DNA from: Bacillota bacterium
GTDB taxonomy: Bacteria > Bacillota > Clostridia > Acetivibrionales > DSM-1351
Reading direction: 5' to 3'
NCBI GenBank assembly: GCA_023391425.1
Contig: JAEWAX010000033.1
Span: 1 to 19,823 of the forward strand
DNA: 19,823 bases
Part shown: one piece after another, positions 1 to 7,309 of the stretch
Layout of the letters: every line of letters starts with the position of its first letter
How positions within the stretch are numbered: position 1 is the stretch's first letter
The notes under the pieces: generated by a model
Databases searched by the model: none
Told to the model about the DNA's origin: nothing
What the model saw: the letters and a program-made list of their open reading frames with translations, nothing else
Made by a program: the position numbers and the translations under genes

Positions 1-1
1 T

Positions 2-334
2 GGAATTCATTTGGACTTTGTTAATATGATTAATTGTCCAAAAAGGTACCTCTTCTGCGATGAATTCATTGAGGAATGCTTTACTAAACTTGGTCCACAT
101 ATCAAAAGTATACATGGAAAAGATACAATCATGGAAAATGCATATACAACAGTAATTCACGAAACCATGCCTGGGAAAGGAAGAGTAAATTACCAAAAGG
201 TTGCCAGGTTGTGTGAGCCACTGGGGCTGGATACAACCTTATTTGTTGAACATTTGCCTGATTTTGAAAGTTATAAGAAGGCTGCGGCTTATGTAAGAGA
301 ACAGGCTGGGTTAGCAGGTGTGAAAACAGGGTGA
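2..334 (+). CDS. Sugar phosphate isomerase/epimerase-like protein, C-terminal part (5' end outside window)
   Basis: The frame is open from the first bases of the window and reads GIHLDFVNMINCPKRY, so the gene starts upstream and only about 110 C-terminal residues are present. The text fits the last strands and helices of the xylose isomerase-like TIM barrel (AP endonuclease 2 superfamily): a D-x-VNMI strand, then a CPKRY helix, a K-D-T-I-M-E segment where metal and substrate ligands usually lie, and a P-G-x-G-x-V-x-Y motif before a final E-H-L-P strand. Members isomerise or epimerise sugars or sugar phosphates in the cytoplasm. The true substrate cannot be read from this fragment. A strong terminator follows 75 bases after the stop, so this is the last gene of its transcript. 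The family assignment is fairly secure, the function is not. Confidence 0.7.
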   Translation, partial: GIHLDFVNMINCPKRYLFCDEFIEECFTKLGPHIKSIHGKDTIMENAYTTVIHETMPGKGRVNYQKVARLCEPLGLDTTLFVEHLPDFESYKKAAAYVREQAGLAGVKTG

Positions 335-409
335 ATGAATTTTAATAAAAAATATAGATGACATAGTAATCAAAATAACAGTATCTTCTTTGACTAACGA
401 GATAGACAG

Positions 410-460
410 AGGCTAAGTTTTTAGGTCAACTTAATCAGACCTTAAAATTTAGCCTTTTTT
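410..460 (+). terminator. Rho-independent terminator of the isomerase-like gene
   Basis: An 18-bp stem (410-427 with 438-455) contains one mismatch and one G-U pair, has a 10-nt loop, and is followed by a run of six T (455-460). It sits 75 nt after the stop codon. The A-rich left side is weaker as a terminator in the other direction. Confidence 0.85.
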
Positions 461-786
461 ATATCCCAAAACAGAAAGAGAGGATAACAAAAAATGTCGA
501 AATTATTTTATGTAAATATACAAATATACAAACACCTATGAACTTATAGAATAATCTAAATAAAACTTATTTTATATAAAAGCAGGAGGTTTATATAAAA
601 TGTAGAATAATGAAATATAATGTAGAATAATAAAAAATATTGTATTTAAAGTCAAGGTTTGTTTGCGATTATTTTTCATCACACAAAAATACTATTGTAA
701 GCTTTATTACTGTTATTTCTAAAGGGAATTCCAGTGTCAACTAATAGGTATTAAAGCTGAGAAATCATTGGATGGAGGAGAAAATT
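461..786. other. Gene-free AT-rich region upstream of the chemotaxis gene
   Basis: No ORF longer than about 15 codons with an acceptable start was seen. The stretch holds three copies of the word TAGAATAAT (547-555, 603-611, 623-631). The last two lie within a 12-nt repeat, ATGTAGAATAAT, spaced 20 nt apart. A good SD (AGGAGG, 584-589) precedes an ATG-TAG start-stop at 600-605. A possible SigD-type promoter is listed separately. No known riboswitch was recognised. Confidence 0.5.
647..672 (+). promoter_or_regulatory. Possible SigD (motility sigma) promoter for the chemotaxis gene
   Basis: TAAA at 647-650 is followed by a CGAT core at 666-669, which recalls the SigD pattern TAAA-N15-GCCGATAT. 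The spacing is about two bases short and the GC before CGAT is TG here, so the match is imperfect. It is proposed only because chemoreceptor genes in Firmicutes are commonly SigD-dependent and because no good SigA promoter was found in this gap. Confidence 0.2.
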
Positions 787-2238
787 ATGCAAGAAAATTC
801 ATTAATGAAACATGTAAAGAAGGTTAATAAGATTTTGAATTGGGTATTTTTAATATTAGGTCTCGTTATGTTAATTGCAGGCATCGTTACAAGGACTATA
901 GCTTCTAGTAGTATTCCTCTTTCGGTAACAATAGGTTCAGCTTTTTTAGCTTTGTTTTTAAGATATAAAGAGAAGGAGATGGTGGCTAGCTATGTTTTAG
1001 TTGCATCAGCTATATTACAAATACTCCCTTTATTACAAGGCAGTAATTCTTTTGTTTTAGCTATGCTACCAATCAGTATTACTGCATTATATTTGAATAA
1101 ATGGATTTTTATTTTCGTTGGAAGTATTATTAATGCAACTGTGATTATATTTCAAATAATGATGCCAGGTTCCGACATAGCAGCTTCCGTATTTCCTGAT
1201 GTTTTCCAAGTACTTATAACGCTTGTGCTATTCTTTTTAGTAAAAGAGGGAGGAAGGCTTATACAAAATGCGAATGAAAAAGAATTACAGACAAAGAAAC
1301 TATTAGATGAGCTGGAAAAAACTATGAACGCAATCAGGACAAACACATCAGTTTTAAACATTGATATCTCCAAAGGTAACGAGAATCTTGGAGTAGTTCG
1401 TGAAATAAGTAGTTCAATAACATCAGCTACTCAGGAAATTACCACAGGTATTGTTAGTCAGAATAAAAGTGCTACTCAGATTAATCAGATGACTAAGGAG
1501 GCAGATAAGAAAATATCTGAGCTAACAGAGTTCTCAAAGCAATTGGAAAGTGTTTCGGCAAACGCAAGTAATGTAGTATTGGATGGATCAGAAAAGATAA
1601 ATACGATGGATAAACAAATGGATATAATCAACCAGGCTGTTACAAAATCGTTAGAGACCGTTCAGGAATTGAATGAAAATATGGACGAAATAAACAATTT
1701 CCTATCTGGAATCACACAAATCGCAGAACAAACAAATCTACTTGCTTTAAATGCAGCCATTGAGGCAGCCAGGGCTGGGGAATCAGGCAAAGGCTTTGCA
1801 GTTGTGGCTGAAGAGGTTAGAAAGTTGGCTGAACAAAGTGCATTTACTGTAAAGCAAATTTACCAAATAATATATAAAATAAAGGATAAAACAAAAAGTG
1901 TTCTAGATGAAGTTAGCAGAGGGCAAATAGCGACTCAGGATGGTGAGAAGGTTGTCAATACTGTTAATCAGGGTTTTAAAATGATCCAAGTATCTTTTAA
2001 GGACATTGACAGATATATTGCTGACGAAATTAGTAGAATTGAAAATATTGCTGATTTATTCTCACATATTGATGAGGAGGTAGAAAGCATTGCAAGCATT
2101 TCTGGGGAGCAGGCTTCTGCAACAGAGGAATTATTAGCAACATTAGAAGAACATAATACAAACATTAAAAACATATATGATTTAATGCAAGAAATTAAAG
2201 AATCAAGTGACAATTTGCAGGTTATTATTAAAGAATAA
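787..2238 (+). CDS. Methyl-accepting chemotaxis protein with polytopic membrane sensor
   Basis: A 483-residue chemoreceptor. The N-terminal third is hydrophobic and shows about six membrane helices (residues 16-34, 42-58, 65-83, 87-102, 105-125, 133-150) with only short loops, so the sensor is embedded in the membrane and there is no large extracellular ligand domain. No HAMP domain is obvious. A long coiled-coil signalling domain follows, with the family hallmark hairpin tip at about 317-351 (NLLALNAAIEAARAGESGKG, then FAVVAEEVRKLAEQS), which contacts CheA and CheW. The start at 787 is chosen because GGAGGAG (774-780) lies 6 nt upstream. An in-frame ATG at 772 actually overlaps that SD. The gene is monocistronic with its own terminator. 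The ligand is unknown. Such receptors may sense membrane-soluble or energy-state signals, which is inference. Confidence 0.93.
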   Translation: MQENSLMKHVKKVNKILNWVFLILGLVMLIAGIVTRTIASSSIPLSVTIGSAFLALFLRYKEKEMVASYVLVASAILQILPLLQGSNSFVLAMLPISITALYLNKWIFIFVGSIINATVIIFQIMMPGSDIAASVFPDVFQVLITLVLFFLVKEGGRLIQNANEKELQTKKLLDELEKTMNAIRTNTSVLNIDISKGNENLGVVREISSSITSATQEITTGIVSQNKSATQINQMTKEADKKISELTEFSKQLESVSANASNVVLDGSEKINTMDKQMDIINQAVTKSLETVQELNENMDEINNFLSGITQIAEQTNLLALNAAIEAARAGESGKGFAVVAEEVRKLAEQSAFTVKQIYQIIYKIKDKTKSVLDEVSRGQIATQDGEKVVNTVNQGFKMIQVSFKDIDRYIADEISRIENIADLFSHIDEEVESIASISGEQASATEELLATLEEHNTNIKNIYDLMQEIKESSDNLQVIIKE

Positions 2239-2262
2239 ATTAATAAAAAGGACTACTGATGT

Positions 2263-2296
2263 AAAAAGCTTAAAGCGATAATGCTTTGAGCTTTTT
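2263..2296 (+). terminator. Rho-independent terminator after the chemoreceptor gene
   Basis: A 14-bp stem (2263-2276 with 2283-2296) has a single G-U pair and a 6-nt loop. It has A5 on the left and T5 on the right, so it could work in both directions. It lies 25 nt after the stop. Confidence 0.85.
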
Positions 2297-2391
2297 ATAT
2301 TATCATAACAGCATCGGTACTGAATCTTTCACAAAGCTCAAATATCTTAAATTTAGTGTCTGCAGATGATGATAATGATGATATATGCTAT

Positions 2392-2420
2392 TTGACGGTT
2401 TACGTGTTTCAATATATAAT
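2392..2420 (+). promoter_or_regulatory. SigA-type promoter of the plsC-like gene
   Basis: TTGACG (2392-2397), a 17-nt spacer and TATAAT (2415-2420) form a near-consensus vegetative promoter, with a predicted start near 2427. It lies inside the longer open frame that could begin at 2356, which rules out that longer start and supports translation from 2455. Confidence 0.8.
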
Positions 2421-2454
2421 TTCGAGTATAGAAGCATCCGGGAGGAGTAAGAAG

Positions 2455-3156
2455 ATGATATCTACTACAGCTGCAAAAATAATAAATGTTTTACCGGATA
2501 AATTTGTCACATACATATCTAAAAAAGTTATTGATAATTATCTGAAAAAATATGCAAATACAAACATAGAGGGAAGTGAAAACTTAAAGGGAATAAAAAC
2601 GCCAACTATTTTTGTATGTAATCATTTAAGCAATTCTGATGGATTAGTTTTAGGTAAGGCTTTAAAAGAGGTTGATCCAACTTTTGTAGCAGGTGTAAAG
2701 CTGTCAAACAATGCTGTTACAAGTATTGGGGTTAACGTAGTTAAAACTACAAATATAAAACCTAATACGGCAGATAAAGATGGTATTAAGAAGATTATTA
2801 TGCTTGTTAAGCAAGGGGAAAGTTTGTTGATTTTCCCGGAAGGTACTAGAAGTAGAGTTGGTAGTTTGATAGAAGCAAATAAAGGAATCCTTCTTATTGC
2901 AAGAATGACGGGAGCTCCTATTGTACCTATTGGATTATATGGGACAGAAAAACTGTTACCTATAAATAAAGAAGGAGATATGAGTGCTGAAACATTTAAT
3001 TATGCCGATGTTTATATTAACATTGGAAAACAATTTGAACTTCCCAAGATAGCAATAGAGCAGGATAAAAAAGAATATGAGGATTTTGCTATAAAATATA
3101 TAATGAAGAAGATAGCAGAATTATTACCAGAAAATTATAGAGGTGTGTATAAATAA
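2455..3156 (+). CDS. plsC: 1-acyl-sn-glycerol-3-phosphate acyltransferase (PlsC/LPLAT family)
   Basis: A 233-residue membrane-associated acyltransferase expected to acylate lysophosphatidic acid to phosphatidic acid in phospholipid synthesis. The catalytic H-x4-D motif is visible in CNHLSNSD, and the glycerol-phosphate binding motif in FPEGTRS about 70 residues later, followed by the usual G-A-P-I-V-P-I block. The start is ATG 2455, with GGAGGAG ending 8 nt upstream and the promoter at 2392-2420. The frame remains open further upstream to 2356, but that extension is acidic and low-complexity and is overlapped by the promoter. The gene is monocistronic. The fatty-acyl donor (acyl-ACP or acyl-CoA) and exact lysolipid cannot be told from sequence, so the symbol is a family-level assignment. 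Confidence 0.88.
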   Translation: MISTTAAKIINVLPDKFVTYISKKVIDNYLKKYANTNIEGSENLKGIKTPTIFVCNHLSNSDGLVLGKALKEVDPTFVAGVKLSNNAVTSIGVNVVKTTNIKPNTADKDGIKKIIMLVKQGESLLIFPEGTRSRVGSLIEANKGILLIARMTGAPIVPIGLYGTEKLLPINKEGDMSAETFNYADVYINIGKQFELPKIAIEQDKKEYEDFAIKYIMKKIAELLPENYRGVYK

Positions 3157-3189
3157 GTAGACTTGAAAACAGTCTGCTTTATTTATTTT
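3151..3189 (+). terminator. Rho-independent terminator overlapping the plsC stop
   Basis: AAATAAGTAGACT (3151-3163) pairs with AGTCTGCTTTATTT (3171-3184) with one bulge and a 7-nt loop, followed by a T-rich run. The left arm includes the stop codon. Confidence 0.7.
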
Positions 3190-3310
3190 ATAGATAATTT
3201 TACTAAGCTTTATGCAAGATAATACGAGCAATATTGAGATAATAGAAATAAATGGGGATTATATTCAATTATTTAAATACCTTTTACGATTGATTGAGAA
3301 AAATAGAGAT

Positions 3311-3339
3311 TTGATTTTATTTACTTTTTTTAGTATTAT
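3311..3339 (+). promoter_or_regulatory. SigA-type promoter of the J-protein/clpB operon
   Basis: TTGATT (3311-3316), a 17-nt spacer and TATTAT (3334-3339). The predicted start near 3346 abuts the CtsR operator at 3348-3364, so a bound repressor would block initiation. About 90 nt of leader precede the J-protein start. Confidence 0.72.
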
Positions 3340-3347
3340 AAAACTAA

Positions 3348-3364
3348 GGTCAAAGAAAGTCAAA
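3348..3364 (+). promoter_or_regulatory. CtsR operator (heptad direct repeat)
   Basis: GGTCAAA (3348-3354), a 3-nt spacer GAA, and AGTCAAA (3358-3364) match the CtsR consensus RGTCAAA-NAN-RGTCAAA. CtsR is the class III heat-shock repressor of clp genes in Firmicutes. The site sits at the predicted transcription start of the operon that contains clpB, which is the textbook location. No ctsR gene is in the window. Confidence 0.88.
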
Positions 3365-3437
3365 GTTAAATAATATTAGATAACTACGTTATTACATTAA
3401 TTATAAGTTGATGTAAAAAGAAAGGAGGGGTACTTTG

Positions 3438-4367
3438 ATGCAGTATAATGACTACTATAATACTCTAGGGGTTGATAAGAATGCATCACAAGAGAATATA
3501 AAGAAATCCTATAGAAAGCTTGCAAAAAAATATCATCCCGATATTAACCCTGGAAATAGGCAAGCAGAAGAAAAATTCAAGGAAATTAATGAAGCATATG
3601 AGGTTTTGAGCGACCCAGAGAGGCGTAAAAAATATGATGATTTTGGAAGTGAAACAAATTTTCAAAATGGATATGACTTCGACCCCTCCCAGTTTGGCAA
3701 AAATGTAAAGTATGAGTATAAAACAGGTGAAACTGGGGAGTATAGTGATTTTTTCAACATGTTCTTCGGAGAAAATGGCTTGGATTTTGATAACCTTTTC
3801 AGTAACATAGGGGCTAAAAAAAGGAGTAGGAGCTACTCGAATAAGGGAGAAGATATTGAAGCAGAAATAGAGCTTACTATTGATGAGGGCTTTAGGGGTA
3901 TTGAAAAGAGAATTACTTTAAGAGGTCAAAGTGGTGAAAAAAACCTTACTTTTAAAATCCCAAGAGGTGTTAGAGACGGAGAAAGAATTAGGCTCCATGG
4001 TCAGGGAACATCTGGTATAAACGGTGGAGAAAATGGTGATTTATTTCTTGTGGTCAAATTAAAGTCAAGTGACAAATTCACTATAGAAGGAAATAATCTT
4101 ACAACAACTTTAGATATTATGTCGTGGGATGCGGCACTTGGTTGTGAACTAGCGGTTCGAGCTGTTGATGGGAAGATATTAATAAAAGTTCCAGCTGGGG
4201 TACAAACTGACAGCAAAATACGTGTTTCAGGGAAAGGGTATGTTGACAGAAATGGTAGAAGAGGTGACCTTTATATCCAAGTGCGTATTGTAAATCCAAG
4301 CCATATTACCCATGAGATGAAGGAACTTTATGAAAAGTTAAAACTGGCTTCTAGGTCAAATAATTGA
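3438..4367 (+). CDS. CbpA-type J-domain co-chaperone (DnaJ class II, no zinc finger)
   Basis: A 309-residue Hsp40. The J domain occupies residues 4-67 with the invariant HPD at 33-35, which stimulates DnaK ATPase. A short Gly/Phe-containing linker follows, then the two beta-barrel substrate-binding domains from about residue 120 (LRGQSGEKNLTFKIPRGVRD, later IKVPAGVQTDSKIRVSGKG). There are no CxxCxGxG repeats, so this is a CbpA-like protein and not canonical DnaJ. The start is ATG 3438 with AGGAGG at 3423-3428. An in-frame TTG at 3435 is less likely. The gene is first in a CtsR-controlled operon and lies 41 nt before clpB, which suggests that this J protein delivers DnaK and aggregates to ClpB. 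That partnership is inference from context. Confidence 0.93.
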   Translation: MQYNDYYNTLGVDKNASQENIKKSYRKLAKKYHPDINPGNRQAEEKFKEINEAYEVLSDPERRKKYDDFGSETNFQNGYDFDPSQFGKNVKYEYKTGETGEYSDFFNMFFGENGLDFDNLFSNIGAKKRSRSYSNKGEDIEAEIELTIDEGFRGIEKRITLRGQSGEKNLTFKIPRGVRDGERIRLHGQGTSGINGGENGDLFLVVKLKSSDKFTIEGNNLTTTLDIMSWDAALGCELAVRAVDGKILIKVPAGVQTDSKIRVSGKGYVDRNGRRGDLYIQVRIVNPSHITHEMKELYEKLKLASRSNN

Positions 4368-4408
4368 TGGAAGATTAAAATAATAATAAGGAGAACGGAG
4401 GATTAAAA

Positions 4409-7000
4409 ATGGATATAGAAAAATTTACTGAAAAGGCACAGGCCGCAGTTTCACAAGCTCAGGACATCGCAGTAAGGATGGGGCATCAACAGGTAGATGG
4501 AGAACATATACATCTTGCGCTGTTAACTCAGGAGGATGGACTAATCCCAAAGCTTATTGGATATATGGGGCAGGATGTACAGTTGTTTGCTAAGGATATT
4601 GAAGCAGAACTTCAAAAACTTCCACAGGTATATGGAAATGGCGCTTCCAGCATGTATGCCACAAGAAGGTTCAATGAAATCCTTGTCCGCGCTGAGGATG
4701 AGGCAAAGCGTTTTAAGGATGAATATACGAGTGTTGAACATATTTATGTGGCACTGCTGAAAGAGAAAAATACACCATCTCAGTCAGTTTTTAAACGCTA
4801 TGGGATTACTCTTGAAAAGTTTATGACTGCACTTAGCAAGGTAAGGAGCAATCAGAGAATTACATCCAAAAATCCAGAAGAAACTTATGATGCTTTAAAA
4901 AAGTTCGGACGTGATTTGGTAGAACTCGCAAGAAGTGGAAAACTGGATCCGGTTATTGGCAGGGACACAGAAATCAGACGTGCTATTCGTATTTTATCAA
5001 GAAGGACAAAGAATAATCCTGTTTTAATTGGAGAGCCAGGTGTAGGAAAAACTGCCGTTGTAGAAGGACTGGCACAAAGGATATTAAAGGGAGACGTTCC
5101 AGAAGGGTTAAGGGATAAAACAATATTTGCACTTGACATGGGTTCTTTGATAGCTGGAGCCAAGTACAGAGGTGAGTTTGAAGAACGACTCAAAGCAGTT
5201 TTAAATGATATCAATAAATCAAATGGCAGAATAATACTTTTTATTGATGAGATTCATAATTTAGTTGGTGCTGGAAAAGCCGAAGGAGCTATGGATGCGG
5301 GTAATATTCTAAAGCCAATGCTTGCAAGAGGAGAACTTCACTGTATAGGGGCAACAACACTCGATGAATACAGGAGGTATATTGAAAAGGATGCAGCACT
5401 TGAAAGAAGATTTCAGCCTATTGTAGTGGAGCAGCCAACTGTTGAGGATACTATTTCAATTTTAAGAGGTTTAAAGGAACGTTTTGAAATCCATCATGGG
5501 GTCAGAATCACCGATAATGCAATTATCGCCTGTGCATTATTGTCAAATAGGTATATAAGCGACCGTTTTCTGCCTGATAAGGCTATAGATCTTATGGATG
5601 AGGCGGCAGCTATGATAAGGACAGAAATTGACAGTATGCCGACAGAACTTGATGAGATATCCAGACGAATTATGCAACTTGAAATTGAGCGTCAGGCTCT
5701 TAGAAAAGAGGAGGATGAGATTTCTAAGGAAAGGCTTTCGGCATTGGAGAAGGAAATAGCTTCACTAAAGGAAAAAGCAGATAGTATGAAAGCTCAATGG
5801 GAACTTGAAAAAGAAAATATTAAAAGGGAAAAAGACATAAAACAGCAAATTGAATTTGTAAAAAGACAGATAGATGATGCTGAAAGAATCTATGATTTAA
5901 ATGAACTTGCAGTTTTAAAGCACGGTAAGTTGCCAGAATTGCAAAAGCAGCTTGATGAAGAAAAGCAACGTAAAAAATCAAATGGAACCGTACTTTTAAA
6001 AGAAGAGGTTACAGAAGATGAAATCTCACAGATAGTTTCCATGTGGACAGGAGTACCTGTTGCAAGACTTGCTGAAAATGAAAAGGATAAGCTTTTACAC
6101 CTTCAAGAAATTCTCCATAAGCGGGTTGTAGGTCAGGATGAGGCTGTTACTGTGGTTTCCGATGCCGTTATTCGTGCTAGGTCGGGACTTAAAGACCCAA
6201 GAAAACCAATTGGCTCATTTATTTTTCTTGGACCTACTGGTGTTGGTAAAACTGAACTCGCAAAAGCATTATCTGAAGCTCTTTTTGATAGCGATGACAA
6301 TGTGGTTCGTATAGATATGTCGGAATACATGGAAAAGCATTCAGTAGCGAGGCTGATTGGTGCACCTCCTGGCTATGTGGGATATGATGAAGGGGGACAG
6401 TTAACTGAAGCTGTGAGGAGAAAACCTTATTGTGTAATTCTTTTTGATGAAATTGAAAAGGCACATCCAGAGGTATTCAATGTACTTTTACAGCTTTTAG
6501 ATGATGGTAGGCTTACAGACAGTCAGGGCAGGACTGTAGACTTTAAAAATACTGTTGTAATTTTGACGTCTAACATTGGAAGCCAGTATCTTTTAAATGG
6601 CATACAATCAGATGGCGAAATAGAAGAGTCTGCAAGAGAGAAGGTTCTTGGAGAACTAAACAGGTATTTCAAGCCTGAATTCTTAAACCGTGTTGATGAG
6701 GTCGTTCTTTTCAAACCACTTAGGAAAGAAGAAATCATTAAAATTATTGACCTCTCTTTGATGGATATTCAGAGAAGGCTTGATGATAGACGACTAGAAC
6801 TAAATGTTTCAGAGGAAGCAAAACATTATATGGCACAAAATGCTTATAACCCTGTATTCGGGGCAAGGCCAGTGAAAAGATACATGCAGAGGTTCATAGA
6901 AACCGAAATAGGAAAGATGATTATTAAAGGGAATGTAAGTGAGGGGAAAAATATTAATATTGATTATTTAGATGATGAACTTAAAATCAGTGTTGATTAA
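4409..7000 (+). CDS. clpB: ATP-dependent disaggregase ClpB (Hsp100)
   Basis: The 863-residue length is normal for ClpB. Domains in order are: the N-terminal Clp_N repeat domain (1-145); AAA+ module 1 with Walker A GEPGVGKT at 208-215 and Walker B ILFIDEIHN around 277-284; a long charged coiled-coil middle domain (about 400-525), which distinguishes ClpB from ClpA and ClpC and binds DnaK; AAA+ module 2 with Walker A GPTGVGKT at 608-615, pore loop GYVGYDEGG and Walker B VILFDEIEKAHP; and the C-terminal D2-small domain with GARPVKRYMQR. No ClpP-binding IGF-type loop was noticed, consistent with disaggregation without proteolysis. It threads aggregated proteins through its hexameric pore together with the DnaK system. 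ATG 4409 has a good upstream SD (CGGAGG). It is induced through the CtsR site upstream of the J-protein gene. Confidence 0.97.
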   Translation: MDIEKFTEKAQAAVSQAQDIAVRMGHQQVDGEHIHLALLTQEDGLIPKLIGYMGQDVQLFAKDIEAELQKLPQVYGNGASSMYATRRFNEILVRAEDEAKRFKDEYTSVEHIYVALLKEKNTPSQSVFKRYGITLEKFMTALSKVRSNQRITSKNPEETYDALKKFGRDLVELARSGKLDPVIGRDTEIRRAIRILSRRTKNNPVLIGEPGVGKTAVVEGLAQRILKGDVPEGLRDKTIFALDMGSLIAGAKYRGEFEERLKAVLNDINKSNGRIILFIDEIHNLVGAGKAEGAMDAGNILKPMLARGELHCIGATTLDEYRRYIEKDAALERRFQPIVVEQPTVEDTISILRGLKERFEIHHGVRITDNAIIACALLSNRYISDRFLPDKAIDLMDEAAAMIRTEIDSMPTELDEISRRIMQLEIERQALRKEEDEISKERLSALEKEIASLKEKADSMKAQWELEKENIKREKDIKQQIEFVKRQIDDAERIYDLNELAVLKHGKLPELQKQLDEEKQRKKSNGTVLLKEEVTEDEISQIVSMWTGVPVARLAENEKDKLLHLQEILHKRVVGQDEAVTVVSDAVIRARSGLKDPRKPIGSFIFLGPTGVGKTELAKALSEALFDSDDNVVRIDMSEYMEKHSVARLIGAPPGYVGYDEGGQLTEAVRRKPYCVILFDEIEKAHPEVFNVLLQLLDDGRLTDSQGRTVDFKNTVVILTSNIGSQYLLNGIQSDGEIEESAREKVLGELNRYFKPEFLNRVDEVVLFKPLRKEEIIKIIDLSLMDIQRRLDDRRLELNVSEEAKHYMAQNAYNPVFGARPVKRYMQRFIETEIGKMIIKGNVSEGKNINIDYLDDELKISVD

Positions 7001-7294
7001 ACTAAACTTGAATGTTGCACTATTAAATGTCAAGTCCTATACTGATAAGGAAGAAAATGATATTATTTATTTGTGGTATGTTGATGAGGATAAGCTTACT
7101 AAGCTGAGTTTCATTAATAGTATAATTGCGCTTTTCGGAAAAATGGATAACAAAATCGTTGAAGGCAAGACAAGAGGGTAGTAATAACACAGAAGCCAAA
7201 AGCATCTATATATAAATCAGAAGAAAAGCTTTTGTCAGGTGATAGTCCCATTATTATGTACAGAAGGATTAGAGAAGAGCTAAAAAACAAATAA
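7001..7294 (+). pseudogene. Possible decayed or frameshifted small gene after clpB
   Basis: From the clpB stop to about 7180 one frame reads like coding sequence (TDKEENDIIYLWYVDEDKL, then KLSFINSIIALFGKM), and then stops at 7179-7181. From about 7161 a second frame, offset by -1, carries on as VVITQKPKASIYKSEEKLL and SGDSPIIMYRRIREELKNK to a stop at 7292-7294. Both halves have G-starting codons typical of genes here, and the switch near 7165-7178 would need a single-base change. No SD or credible start codon precedes the first half, so the 5' end also seems lost. I do not recognise the family. It could instead be an untranslated leader, since a promoter lies inside it at 7015-7043. Confidence 0.35.
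7015..7043 (+). promoter_or_regulatory. SigA-type promoter, probably for the WYL regulator gene
   Basis: TTGCAC (7015-7020), a 17-nt spacer and TATACT (7038-7043). It lies just after clpB and would give a leader of about 260 nt before the regulator start at 7310. No terminator was seen between clpB and this gene, so read-through from the heat-shock operon is also possible. Confidence 0.6.
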
Positions 7295-7309
7295 GTTGAG
7301 GGAATACTA

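Noticed and set aside
492..541. Short frame starting ATGTCGAAATTATTT upstream of the chemoreceptor
   Set aside because: It has about 15 codons, no recognisable product and no conservation evidence, and it lies in low-complexity AT-rich DNA.
2356..2454. Upstream extension of the plsC frame from ATG 2356
   Set aside because: It contains the promoter (2392-2420) and lacks an SD, while ATG 2455 has a strong SD at the right distance.
4541..4760. Overlapping ORFs of 66-67 codons on both strands inside clpB
   Set aside because: They are shadow frames of a fully conserved gene with no start signals of their own.
6972..7181. A 69-codon ORF starting inside the end of clpB
   Set aside because: The start overlaps clpB out of frame and has no SD. 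The coding-like part is treated as a gene remnant.
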